Under the pieces are notes generated by a model. That model was not told where the DNA came from and ran no database searches. It saw nothing but the letters and a program-made list of their open reading frames with translations. The translations under genes were made by a program, and so were the position numbers. 64,000 nt of DNA, from contig JAPEUQ010000004.1 of NCBI GenBank assembly GCA_027946365.1, positions 2,914,001 to 2,978,000 of the forward strand, given 5' to 3'. The DNA comes from Kalmusia sp. IMI 367209. Its lineage: Eukaryota; Ascomycota; Dothideomycetes; Pleosporales; Didymosphaeriaceae. This document shows positions 32,833 through 43,268 of this stretch, one piece after another (position 1 is the first letter of the stretch; the number at the start of each line of letters is the position of its first letter).

Positions 32833-35070
32833 CTACAGTGATGAGTGCCCATGTGCCAAGTCCAGATCCAGTAACTTCATGCTCTGCCGAAGTGCATCTA
32901 CTTTGCTTTCCATTTCAGCATCGTCTGTATATTGTCTGCGATAGCCAATTCCGCCTCTCTTCGACTCCTTTTCTCTCGCAAGCAGCGCCACAAAGCTAGC
33001 CACATCGCGAAGAAGTGCATTGATGCTGCTTGCGCCTTCAAATCGAGAGACTAGTAGCTCTGGTAGCTTTAGCAGGCTAGAAGCATGTTTGAACGACTCC
33101 TTGCCACTCTGCTGTACGAACACTAGAGTTGTAGGCAATAGGATCCACGCCAGCCTAAGGATGTCAGAAAAAGGATTCGACAAAAATGGGTGCTGTGAGC
33201 GAGTGACGCACATTGAAATAGGGATGTGAGCTGGATCAAGATTCTTGAGGACCTCTTGCGTTAGAGAAGCTACCTTCTCGGAGCAGTGTACCATCTTGCG
33301 CAGAGCCATGTCATGCAGATTACGCTGTATATCCATGCGAGGAATCGTATTGAAATAGAAACCGTATAGTGTAGTAATGCTCGAACTGATGTGTGATCAG
33401 CCAAATGCCTATATTCCTGGACCAAGAATTTCGATGCTCATGCAGACTGGATCAGATCGGAGTACACTAGATCTTCTCCATGTATTCGACCTGAAATGCT
33501 GTATAAGGAAGCATACTGATTGAAATCCCACCTACAAAGTGATCATCTGGTTCATGTAATATGGTGCTGATGCCCCAGTCGACATCAAATCTCCTTCATT
33601 ACTCATGCATATATCTTTCAATATCTTAGAATAGCCCGTATTGAGCTTGACCAGATCTTCTTCAAACTTCCGAACCTGTAGAAGCTGAAGCGACTGCAGA
33701 TTCAAAGCCTGAAAGCGAAAACGCTCGTCTGGGTCAGCGGTATCCACGCCTCCGGATTCTTTAATGATACCATTATTGAACAGTGTGACTCTTCCCAAGG
33801 AAGACAATGCCATATTAAGGATTTCGCAAATCTTGCAAGTCCATACAAATACGTGTGTCTGAAAACATTCTACCACTGGTTGAGAGCGTTGGGTCGCCCA
33901 GCTCGGTTTCTCGAGAACGTCGTCGGAAGTGAAGAGCTCAGTCTGGATTCGGTGGAGTCGAGCAGGTCGACGCAAGAAGAAGGACACGAGGGTGTTTCGG
34001 ACTATACAAGACCAGTAGAGGACTTTCAAGTCATGTTTTGGCTGGGGAGTCTGGCTTGAAGACGTGAAGAGAGCGGTTTTTGTGTGCTGAATAGCGCGAT
34101 CAATCCAATGGCTGTTTATTTCCACGGCGCCATACTGCGGACACCAGTATGAGAGTAGCAAGCATGTTCTAGCATGATCGGCCTCCGCCAAGTCGCTGCT
34201 GATATGGAGCAACTCCTTTCGATAGGCTTTCTTTGAAACTGTAAGTGGCGCGTCAGGTCATCTACTGAGGTATAGCTAACTTTTGCAGTATCGTAGTAAG
34301 TAGACTGTGCATCATCGATGGATGTAAATGTTGTATGAGCCTTGAGCTCGCTTTCGTCCATGTACTGTGACCCGAAACACCAATTAGTGAGAGCTGCTAG
34401 ACGTACCTAAAAAGGAGACTTGCCTGTATAGCTGCAAATATCATGGCATAGAACAGTGCATTCGAGAATTGGCGAAGAAAGACAGGGAACGTGTGGCGCC
34501 CATGGATTTGTTCGAAACGATGCCGGTCAACAACAGGGCATAAAGGGTGTACATGATGAAAATAAAGATGAATCACTTTATCCCTCAAAGGACTTTGTAG
34601 TAAGCTAGAATTCGGCTGATCTAACGGTAGAACAGTCTGTATCTTGGATGATAATCCCGATGTTCGCGCAAAAGATGAAAGGCCATTTAGATCTTCCGAT
34701 GACGAAATAGTAATAGGAGATCCATGGCCTGGAACTATACCTTCGAATTCTTCGAGGCCTAGGTCATCGTGAAACGCAGATGATTGAGAAGGATACATAT
34801 CGGGGAACATTTTCCAGTGTAGGAGTGTTTCGCATCTCCTCTCAAAAGAGATGCACAACCAGACTCCACAGTCTCAGTGCATTAGACTCACGGCTCGATT
34901 TGATCATCCGAGTAGAGTATTGGAGCTGAGGCTGTTCGGCTAGGTGTGATTCGCTGCGCGATGTTCACTAGCGTCTGACTCGCACGTCTGACTCGAGATG
35001 ACGCCACTACGGAAGACTGCTGACCGACAGCACTCCTAGGATTTGCTAGACGTGCAAGACACCGGCGATT
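32833..35070 (-). CDS. Fungal-specific transcription factor domain protein (zinc cluster not found)
   Basis: I place exons at 35070-34892 (tentative), 34838-34424, 34364-34281, 34230-33536, 33385-33212 and 33154-32833. From ATG 34810 alone this gives 553 aa. The fungal_trans (MHR) core is clear: RDKVIHLYFHHVHPLCPVVD, AMIFAAIQYMDESEL, KAYRKELLHISSDL and ARTCLLLSYWCPQYG. The intron after AAIQ has a GCAAGT donor (GC-AG, 59 nt); GT alternatives are out of frame or insert extra residues. The tentative 5' exon is an open frame ending in a good donor, joined by a 53-nt intron with CTAAT branch, but no Zn2Cys6 motif can be read in it or upstream. So either the zinc cluster was lost or it lies in an exon I cannot find. 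The gene is divergent from the MFS transporter at 35548. Confidence 0.7.
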
Positions 35071-35547
35071 CTATTGAAACGGTAAATAGCGCATGGATCG
35101 GCATGGTTGTACCTGAAGTTATTCATGATGGCTTCCAATTACACGTTTGAATTTTCCTTGACGTACGTCTTTCATGAAGGGCCATTGAAATAAAGCAACG
35201 TGAACATCAAGCACAAACATATTGATAGCGTAATCTAACGCTTTTTCTTTTGACCTGCAGCAACAGATGCTGAATCGCGGGTTCAGTGTGGGCTACTCAC
35301 GCAGCTCGAATCAGTCTGTGCGACCCCGCTCGGAACGCCTGCCCATGGGGTAGCCGCCAAGGAAGCCACTCCACATCTGGGGTTACCATATTCCAGAACT
35401 CGGGAATATGAATACCTCTTATCCTCACCCCTGCTTTTGCATGAATCACAATCAGAGTCGTCGGGGCAATCCAGTCACATTTTCGACCCCAATTCATTCC
35501 ACATAGCTACTACCAAACTTCGCGACAGTCCCCACCAAACCGTTATA

Positions 35548-37363
35548 ATGGCTACTGGCTCGGAGAGAGACTTTGAAAAGGCCAACATGGCGATACAACT
35601 TGAAAGCGCAGGCGAGGAAGCGAAGCAGGGTGTCGTGACTTCGTTATCATCCAAAGAACAGAAGCGACTCATGTAAGGCAGACCACTTCCTCAGTATCAA
35701 TCGAGACACAATAGCTGACTTCATAGACGAAAAATTGACCTTCGAATGCTCCCTATTCTAGGGCTGATGTACTCAATTTCATTGATCGACCGAACCAACC
35801 TCGGCCTCGCCCTCGTTGCCGGAATGCAAACGGATCTCGGACTCGCAGTGGGCAATCGATACACCATCATTGTCATGATTTTCTTTGTGGCCTACATGTG
35901 GGTGTTCGCCCTCCCCTGGGGAAATGAAAACTAAATCATCGCAATACAGGCTGTTCGAGATCCCTAGCGTGAGCCCTGCCGACCCTAACGAACAAACATT
36001 GTGATTGACGGAAGAATAGAACTTAGTACTACCTAAAGTTGGACCTGCGAACTGGCTTGCTTTCCTCGGGGTAAGCTTCGGATGCATTCTCATTGGTACT
36101 GGGTTCGTAAAGTCATGGGGTACACTTGCATTATGTAGGGTTCTCCTTGGTATAGCAGAAGCGGGATTTCTCCCAGGTGAGTCCTCTAATCGATGGACTG
36201 TGTCATGTCAATAACCCATTTTTACAGGCTGTACTTATCTCATCACCTGCTGGTACACACGGTACGAAGTTGGCAAACGGCTTTCCGCTTTTTGGATTCT
36301 TTCCGTGCTGGCTAGTGGATTTTCGGCTATACTGGCATATGGCTTGACCCTACTTGCTGGTACACACGGACTTAATGGTTGGAGTTGTGAGTGTAACACT
36401 GAGCTGTTGGAAACACACACTCATCTAAGCTAGGGATATTCATAATAGAAGGTGCTATTACGGTCGGTATCTGCATGATCGGTTGGTTTCTGATAATCGA
36501 CTTCCCGACACGGGCCGGCAAGTTTCTTAAGCCTGAAGAGCAGAAGTTCATCATCGACCGACTCAACGATGATCGGCGAGATGGAGAAGAGGACGAGATG
36601 TCCTTGTCTGTCGTCCTCCACCACTTGAAAGATTGGCGCTTGTATATTTGGGCATTTAACCTCATGGCTTCCACTCTGCCCGGCTATGCGTATTCATATT
36701 TTTTGCCTATTATTCTAAAGGAGGGAATGGGTTTCAACACTGCTAAGAGTCAACTGCTGACGGCGCCACCGTACGCGTTCGCTGCTATTGTAGCATTTGT
36801 GTCCGGGTGGCTTGGCGATAAGTATAAGATTCGAGGACCGTTCATTGCCGTTCACCAGCTCTTGACCGCAGCGGGTATGCTAATTACAGTATATGGGAAA
36901 AGCAATGCAGCGAGATATTTCGGTGCATACCTTGGTAAGATACTTTCTCATAGCCTTCGCTATTTTTGTACGCTGATGGCATGATCAATAAGGCATCGGG
37001 TTCCTTCAATTCTGCGTCCCGGGAGTTCTCACCTTTCAAGCCAACAACATTACGCAACACTCTAAGCGCGCCATAGCGAGCGCAACGTGCCTCATCGGTG
37101 GAGGCCTTGGAGGCATTATCGCTGGAGTTGCTTTCAAAGCGGTTGAGCGACCATCATACAAGGTGAGCAACATTGTTCACACTCAAGGGAGACTGTCAGC
37201 GTTGATACACCAACAGACGGGGATCTTTACGACCCTGGGAATCTCCATTGCTAGTGTCCTATTAATCATCTTGTTGGACATCCACTTGTGGAGATGTAAT
37301 AAAGCAGCAAAGGCAGGCAGAAGGCAGAATGAAGGAATTGAAGGCTGGATGTATACACTGTGA
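35548..37363 (+). CDS. MFS transporter, anion:cation symporter (Dal5/Tna1-type)
   Basis: Eight exons (35548-35672, 35727-35897, 35950-35968, 36020-36176, 36228-36386, 36434-36934, 36993-37162, 37217-37363) give 482 aa with consistent phases. The third exon has only 19 nt. Family landmarks are RKIDLRMLPILGLMYSISLI, DRTNLGLALVAG, FEIPSNLVLPKVGPANWLAF, RVLLGIAEAGFLPG and, in the second half, LKDWRLYIWAFNLM. Dal5/Tna1-type carriers import organic anions such as allantoate, nicotinate, pantothenate or phenolic acids with protons through the plasma membrane. Its neighbours (tannase/feruloyl esterase, rhamnosidase, enoyl-CoA isomerase, two regulators) suggest uptake of a plant-derived acid. That substrate is inferred, not seen. 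Confidence 0.9.
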
Positions 37364-37718
37364 AGGACGTCTGGAGGACTGAATAGCTAGTCTTGATCGT
37401 TTAGTAGAGCTGACAGCTGTGGTAATTGAGAAGCATTTGGGCGCCATCGTTCGATTCGCATAAGTGCCTAGAAGTGACTAAGCAACTATAGTTGATTGTT
37501 TGATGATGCGAGGATGCCATTTTCCGGGGACCACGTGGAGTGCGGGGGTTGCTTGGGGCTCTTCCCGTTAGAGAAAATCGTGAGCGATGATTGGGTATTG
37601 GCTTCTACTAGTTCTAAGATGTGAAAGCGCTCTCCGCATCATTAAGCGAAATAACCACTGACCTGGGCCGAGACTTCAAACCTGCACATCTCACTAGGGT
37701 TCAGTCTTGGAAGAAGAA
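37364..37718. other. Intergenic between MFS transporter and bZIP gene
   Basis: A 355-nt spacer with transporter 3' UTR and bZIP promoter; no gene is seen. Confidence 0.5.
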
Positions 37719-39357
37719 ATGGAAGGCATTCTGCATCCGACACGTCCTGTCAATCCAGACGACGCTCGACGCGAAAGAAAAAGAGCACACGATCGCCGAG
37801 CCCAGCGAGTCGCTCGCGAGCGCAACAAGAATCGCATTGCCCAGCTTGAGGCCACTGTTGCTGCCCTCCGCCGCCAAGGAGACGATGATCATAGTGTTGG
37901 ATTGACCGACCAGCTAGATGCTCTTGCTACGGAACGAGACGAGCTAGCAGCTGTACTCTCTAATGTTGAGGCGGCAATGCGAAAGTACACAGGGCGGTTT
38001 GGGGGAAAGAGTATTGGAGCCCCCACCAGCGAAGAGGTCACCAGCACATCATCTACCCACAACCATGATGTTTGTCACCAGACACCACTTGAAGGATGGC
38101 CTGAAATCTCAATTCTGGAATCGAATACGCTGGGATTAACCGACGGAGCATGTTCCCACCGAAGTGACCCCTACGAGGGTAGTCTTGAGTCGATCGTACA
38201 CGGAGATGGTTTAATTGAAGCTTCACGAATCGACAGGTTGACGCCTGTGTCTACAAATATATTGTCCAGAGGATTACTGGGCTCGTCACCGACCATATTC
38301 TCTACCCAGGACTTGATATCGCCACCCCCAGAAACCCCATGCGAATGCTCGCCACCTGCACCGACTATGGGGATCGGCGGCACACGTGGAAACATTTGGC
38401 GCACAGCAAATTCAATACTGAGCGAGCCTCACGATCTTTCAGAAGCTGTAATGAATTATGAGGATACTACAAGCGAGGACATTGCTGTTCGTGTGGTTAT
38501 AGAAGGTTGGAATAATGTCGAAAGGTCCATGCAATTACCACCTATCTGGAAGAAACTTCGGAAGATCGACGAGCTTCAGTTCAAAGGCTGCGCTGACACA
38601 GAACGCTTAGCAGTGCTATCAACCATGCACCTAATGCTAAGGTGCTATTCTGATCCAACTCCCGAGCGATGGTCTAAGCTACCCCCATGGATGCAGAAGA
38701 GGTAGATCACCTTCTTTTACGGCACCCGTTGAAGTCTTGAAACTTGGTACTAATTTACATTAGACCTTGTCAAACAGCGATTGCCCATTCATATGCAATT
38801 AATTTCTTTGTCTGGTAAGTGATCTACAGCTTATGCGTATTTGAAGCTAAATATCTCCTAGGCCCGGCCTGCGCGAGCGCTTCGTGTTCTCTCAACACCG
38901 ATATTGCTCTAATAGTTTCTGGAAATATTTCACGACCAATCTCATGATTGTCTGGCCATATGAATTTCGAGATTGTTATAGGCGCGACGTTGAAACAGGC
39001 AACCTCAGTATCTCGACTGAATTCAAGACACGTATGTCTGACCTGAACGCCTGGACCATGTGCCCCGACTTCTTTGAACGCTTTTCCGATCTTTATAGCG
39101 ACATCCCTAGAAGCAGAAGTCTCCCTAAGCAGTTGTACGCCAACAGATCTGCGAGTGGGCCTTTTCCTACACAAGCCTACTACGAGCAGGAGCAAACAGA
39201 GACCAGATCATCCCAACTCTTCAATACAAGAGATGCAGAACACGAGTCTTCTTGTAGGCAATACGATGATGAGGATTGGATTGGAGGCCTATCTCATTTC
39301 GGATCTAATGCTGAGGACACTGCATTGGATGAGCATTTACAGCTTCGCCTTCTTTGA
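37719..39357 (+). CDS. bZIP transcription factor with C-terminal DUF3425-type domain
   Basis: Exons are 37719-38701, 38764-38814 and 38862-39357 (509 aa). A basic region lies near residues 18-45 (RRERKRAHDRRAQRVARERN, KNRIAQLEATVAAL), followed by a short leucine-zipper-like helix. The middle is a Ser/Pro-rich linker. The last 220 residues form the alpha-helical DUF3425 fold, visible as LPPIWKKLRKIDELQF, ERLAVLSTMHLMLRCY, HSYAINFFVWPGLRERFVF and LMIVWPYEFRDCY. The last exon's stop (39355-39357) overlaps, on the opposite strand, the last exon of the enoyl-CoA isomerase gene (39337-39368). The ATG at 37719 is the first in frame; further upstream codons are not ATG. It is a likely pathway-specific regulator for the surrounding genes. 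Confidence 0.85.
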
Positions 39358-40319
39358 CTTCGCTATTACTCGTAAATTAGGGCATCCTCTACGCGTGGAT
39401 CAGAAAACTTACCTTCGAGCTCAGCCTTCCTTTTTTCGAAGATCTTAATCGGCGTTCCTTCCGCAAACCGCTCAGCAAGCGCGTCAACTGCGTTGTACAC
39501 GGCAAGTATTCTGGAACCTCGAAGTGGTAAGTTCTGCAATCGCTTCGTCTCAATCATACTTTTCCCATCGTTGACCTTGAGCTGCGCCTCTAGAAACTCT
39601 AGCACGTGCCCGTGGAATCCTTCTCTGGGAAGGATATGGTTTATCAAGCCCCATTGCTCGAATTCTTCGACGGTCACTTTACGTCCAAACATTAAGAAGT
39701 CATTCGCCCGATGCACCCCAATCGACTCGGCTAGGATCGTCGTTGCGCCATTTTCTGGCACCAAGCCCAAGGCGTTAAAAGGCACTTGCAGATATGCTCC
39801 CTGCGCTGCGAGCACAACATCCGCAAGACCTTGGAACCAGGATGCACCACCCCCAACACCAGGACCGTTGAGAGCTAGCACGAAGACCTTCGGATGGTCG
39901 ATGACACTGCGCATGATTTCGAGAGGGAACGCGAAGTGCGCGAGGAAAGCTAGCTTCTTCTCGACGTGGTTATTGCACTTTTCGATTACACTCTTGGCAT
40001 CGAAAGCTACATATGTATTAGCTTCTAGCTATGGGCGGGGTTTATAGGCAATGAGCACCTCTGACATCGGCACCAGCAGAGAAGAAACGGCCTTCGCCTG
40101 TCAGCACCGTGAAAATGGTCTCTGGGTTGGCTGCCAATTCTCGCAGCGCGGTCAGGAGGTCGATCTGTAATTTCTCGCTGAAAGAGTTCAAGAACTTAGG
40201 GCGATTTAACTCCTCGTCAATCAGCATATGGCACTCTCGCTCAGTGTATTTGAACCGACCTTGATTATTCCGATCTTGCCTTTGATTTCGAAGGTGATGT
40301 TGCTGTATGTGTATTCCAT
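39337..40319 (-). CDS. Enoyl-CoA hydratase/isomerase (peroxisomal type), splice-dependent PTS1
   Basis: Exons are 40319-40260, 40209-40059, 40006-39413 and 39368-39337 (278 aa). The crotonase fold is clear: LTGEGRFFSAGADVR (first oxyanion half), LALNGPGVGGGASWFQG (second) and LGLVPENGATTILAESIG. It resembles delta3,delta2-enoyl-CoA isomerases used for odd double bonds in beta-oxidation, but phenylpropenoyl-CoA hydratases look similar. If the last 44-nt intron (39412-39369; GTAAGT donor, CTAAT branch, AG acceptor) is removed, the tail reads VIAKSKKAKL and ends in the peroxisomal signal AKL. If it is kept, the frame runs to a stop at 39366 and the protein (283 aa) ends ALIYE with no PTS1. The last exon overlaps the converging bZIP coding end. 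Confidence 0.88.
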
Positions 40320-40982
40320 TGTCGCAATTTGTGGAGCTACATGTGTGCTTAAGACCTGGAGACGATTTATTTTCAGACCTGCAGCAGCAGCGGTGAATAT
40401 ATGTAATAGATATGCTTCGAGGTCAAGTTTACATGTTAGCGTGAAAGGGAGATCCTCCGAGCCTCATAAAAGCCGCTCACCCTCGGCTATTGGCAAGTTA
40501 CACTTATCTGAATGAAGCGTAGTCCAGCGAGTCAGACGAAGATCTTCACGCCTTTAGTGTGCGCACCATCCTTTCGAACGCCACTTGATCTTCATGCATA
40601 TTCTCGTATCCACTTACCTGAGTGCATTAGAAAGACTTGCGTTCGGTAATCACGCGAATCGATAACTCATATCCCATGAGACGAAGGCAATCGTAAGCTT
40701 CATAACCATCAGCACAGTAACTGGCTCATCATCAACATTGTGGGCCAGAGACCGGCTCTTGAGGAGCATCAATATCAATTACAAGGTTATCGATACTTCA
40801 GCCATGTACATCTATTAAAGCAGGCCAGCATGCGTACAAACAATAGATTATATTTTCATCCAGCAAGAAATTGCAAGTCTATCGACTTGGAAATGCGGAT
40901 ATATCGATGCATATTAGCTTGTTCATGAAGATTTGTAACAGCGGTGAGGGCGAGTGAACAATTAACTGCCTGTATAGTTCCA
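40320..40982. other. Intergenic between isomerase and tannase/feruloyl esterase
   Basis: A 660-nt spacer: promoter of the isomerase gene on one side and 3' UTR of the esterase on the other (both on the minus strand). No gene is seen. Confidence 0.5.
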
Positions 40983-42563
40983 TCATGCGCAATAGAAACT
41001 CCCTGGGATGTTCGGATTTTTACCTTTTATGTATGTCTGCTCATAGGGATAAGGACACAGGTTGCGGGAAATCACAGTACCATTTTGGTTGGTGCTGGCC
41101 GGCAGCGAATCCGGCGCAATGCCCTTTTCCACCCAATTCAATAGATCGGACAGCGGATCCGTCGGAACGGGGCCGTTTCCTCCACCGCAGTGTGCAACTC
41201 CAGGGGCTAGAAACAGTCGGTGGAACTCATTTGTCGCCTCTGCGCCTCCGTTCTGCCTCTCCAAAGAATGGCGGTATCGAATCGAGCCTTTGTGGGCGAT
41301 ATAAGCGTCGGATAGGCCATGCCACGTTAAGAGTTTTCCTCCCGCTTTTCGAAATTGTGACAAATCGGGGTTGTCTGTTCCAAAGGCTTCGGTGTAGGTT
41401 TCAACGGACAGTTTGTAGGCCTTGAAGAAGTCGGTAAAGCTCATGTTTGCTGTGTCATAGACTGGATCCTTGAAGACAAAGTACCTGATCCAGGCTTCTC
41501 CAGAAGCGAATGGGACTGGGACTGTTACGTTTCCACTTGTAGCGGTGGAGGCAAGCCCGCTAAATGACGCGCCGAGAGGAACACCATACCAGAGCCATTC
41601 TCCACGGCTATCTCTTGGTCCTCGAAGGATCTTTGCAACCACGTCGGCATCAATCGCAGTGATTGTTACGGAGCCTCCAGTATCCGCGCAAGATATCGTC
41701 GAACCTATCAGCGCCTCGGTATCGAATTTGCAGGTCTCGCTTTTCGATATGATTTGATCAGCCAGTCCGTCCAGAGCATCGCAAGCCGAGATGATGGCGG
41801 CTTGGTAGGCTTCGAAAACGCAATTCGGCGGGGCTTCAATGTTTGACATGACAACCGAGGGCCAGAAGACGCCAGGAGAAACCCTTGGGGTGTAAATCGC
41901 CGGAGCATTGGCCATGATACCATCGAAGTCTCTTGGGTATCGCTGCGCTGCGATATATCCCTGCCTTCCACCTGTCGAGCATCCACTATAGTAAGAATTC
42001 TTAGGTTTTTTGCCGTAGAAAGCTTGAGTCACCGCCTTGCCGACAGTAACTACATCGTGGATGGATCGGTACGCAAAGTTTTTTATGAGGTCTTCGTTAA
42101 GAACGCCGGGGCTTCGAATCGCCCAGGCTCCCGATTGATCGTTTATAGTGCCGTTGAGTGTCAGACCAGCGTCAGTAGAACCAGTAGCAAAGCCTTGACT
42201 TAGTGGCGCAATAAGCCCAGCTTCACTTCCAGCACTCAATCCACCACCACCAGCGACCAAAAAGCGGCCATTCCAGTCGTCCAGTGGGAACCAGAACCAT
42301 GCGCGAACGATGTCGTCGGAATGGGTGAGAGTTATGGATATATTGCAGAAGCTCACGGGCTCGATGATGATAGATGCAGCGGGCGTATAGTTGTGAACCT
42401 CGGCTGCATGGCTGGACAAGATACGAAAATCGGTCGAACGAGGTAAGACTCGGGTGCTACAGTCAAGATGTGGCTTCCTTGAGACCACCGACGATAGCTG
42501 CGCTGCTACAGTCACCTGTGTCAGTGCCGCGATGGCGGGCAGGAACAGTGCTGATACTTTCAT
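40983..42563 (-). CDS. Secreted tannase / feruloyl esterase family protein
   Basis: An intronless gene of 526 aa. The tannase/feruloyl esterase family hydrolyses ester bonds of gallate or hydroxycinnamates in plant material. A signal peptide is present (MKVSALFLPAIAALTQVTVA). The catalytic serine S196 lies in SGCSTGGRQGY; the Asp is in LTWHGLSDAYI; the His is in APGVAHCGGGNG. The Cys before the serine (C195) and the Cys after the His form the CS-D-HC disulfide pattern that is typical of the family. Many N-glycosylation sites fit extracellular use. Sequence alone does not separate tannase from feruloyl esterase B/C. Confidence 0.93.
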   Translation of the reverse strand: MKVSALFLPAIAALTQVTVAAQLSSVVSRKPHLDCSTRVLPRSTDFRILSSHAAEVHNYTPAASIIIEPVSFCNISITLTHSDDIVRAWFWFPLDDWNGRFLVAGGGGLSAGSEAGLIAPLSQGFATGSTDAGLTLNGTINDQSGAWAIRSPGVLNEDLIKNFAYRSIHDVVTVGKAVTQAFYGKKPKNSYYSGCSTGGRQGYIAAQRYPRDFDGIMANAPAIYTPRVSPGVFWPSVVMSNIEAPPNCVFEAYQAAIISACDALDGLADQIISKSETCKFDTEALIGSTISCADTGGSVTITAIDADVVAKILRGPRDSRGEWLWYGVPLGASFSGLASTATSGNVTVPVPFASGEAWIRYFVFKDPVYDTANMSFTDFFKAYKLSVETYTEAFGTDNPDLSQFRKAGGKLLTWHGLSDAYIAHKGSIRYRHSLERQNGGAEATNEFHRLFLAPGVAHCGGGNGPVPTDPLSDLLNWVEKGIAPDSLPASTNQNGTVISRNLCPYPYEQTYIKGKNPNIPGSFYCA

Positions 42564-43268
42564 GCTTCTTGTTCTATGCTCTCGAAGTTCACTCCTGGCG
42601 TCTAAAATCGCAAGACCTATGATCAGAGTGCTGTTGTTGAGGAACTATATCAAATCGACGCTTTTCACTGTACTGCATATTGTAAAAGGCATACTAGACA
42701 TGTTCGTATTCGAGGTCTAAGAATTGCCCTTTGTGGTTAAGTTGCTGGCTGACTCGAGCTTTCCACTGACACGAAAAGCTCGTGTCAGGCCCCACCATTG
42801 CGGGGTCCCCGCAAAAGTTTGTCCGTGTACATTCGGCCCATCGGCGCACAATGAAACTTCCATTTCCGGATAATCGTATCAGGTATGATAACATGGAGAA
42901 TCTTTGCATGTCTTGAGCTGGGTCAATTTTTAGACATTTAGATGTTGGTGACGTTGCTAGAAACTGATGAAATGTATGAGAGCATAGTAACGTAGATATA
43001 ATCGAAGCAATGTAATATGAGGACGACAGTGAATAACCAAGCGAATTTATAGACTCGAGGATTGCCATCATTTCATCAATTTGATGCTCACAGTGCTATA
43101 TGCGTAGTTGTGGACATTTGTGGATGTCAAAATCTTCTGCAGTCGGCCAACTACAGGTATTTTCTTTACTCAAAAATTTACAAATGTTACTCCACATATG
43201 AATGAAATTGTAGAAGTAACGAGAAAATGAGTTTGACAAGGTAAAATCCGGGTGTATGCCTGCGGACA
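42564..43268. other. Intergenic between esterase and rhamnosidase
   Basis: A 700-nt AT-rich spacer with the promoter of the esterase gene. An inverted repeat is visible around 42765-42790 (AAAAGCTCGTGTC-like text near a reverse copy), too weak to name. No gene is seen. Confidence 0.5.

Noticed and set aside
35138..35281. A minus-strand open stretch starting CCRSKEKALDY that could be an upstream exon of the regulator
   Set aside because: It lacks the cysteine spacing of a zinc cluster and does not join in phase to the next exon.
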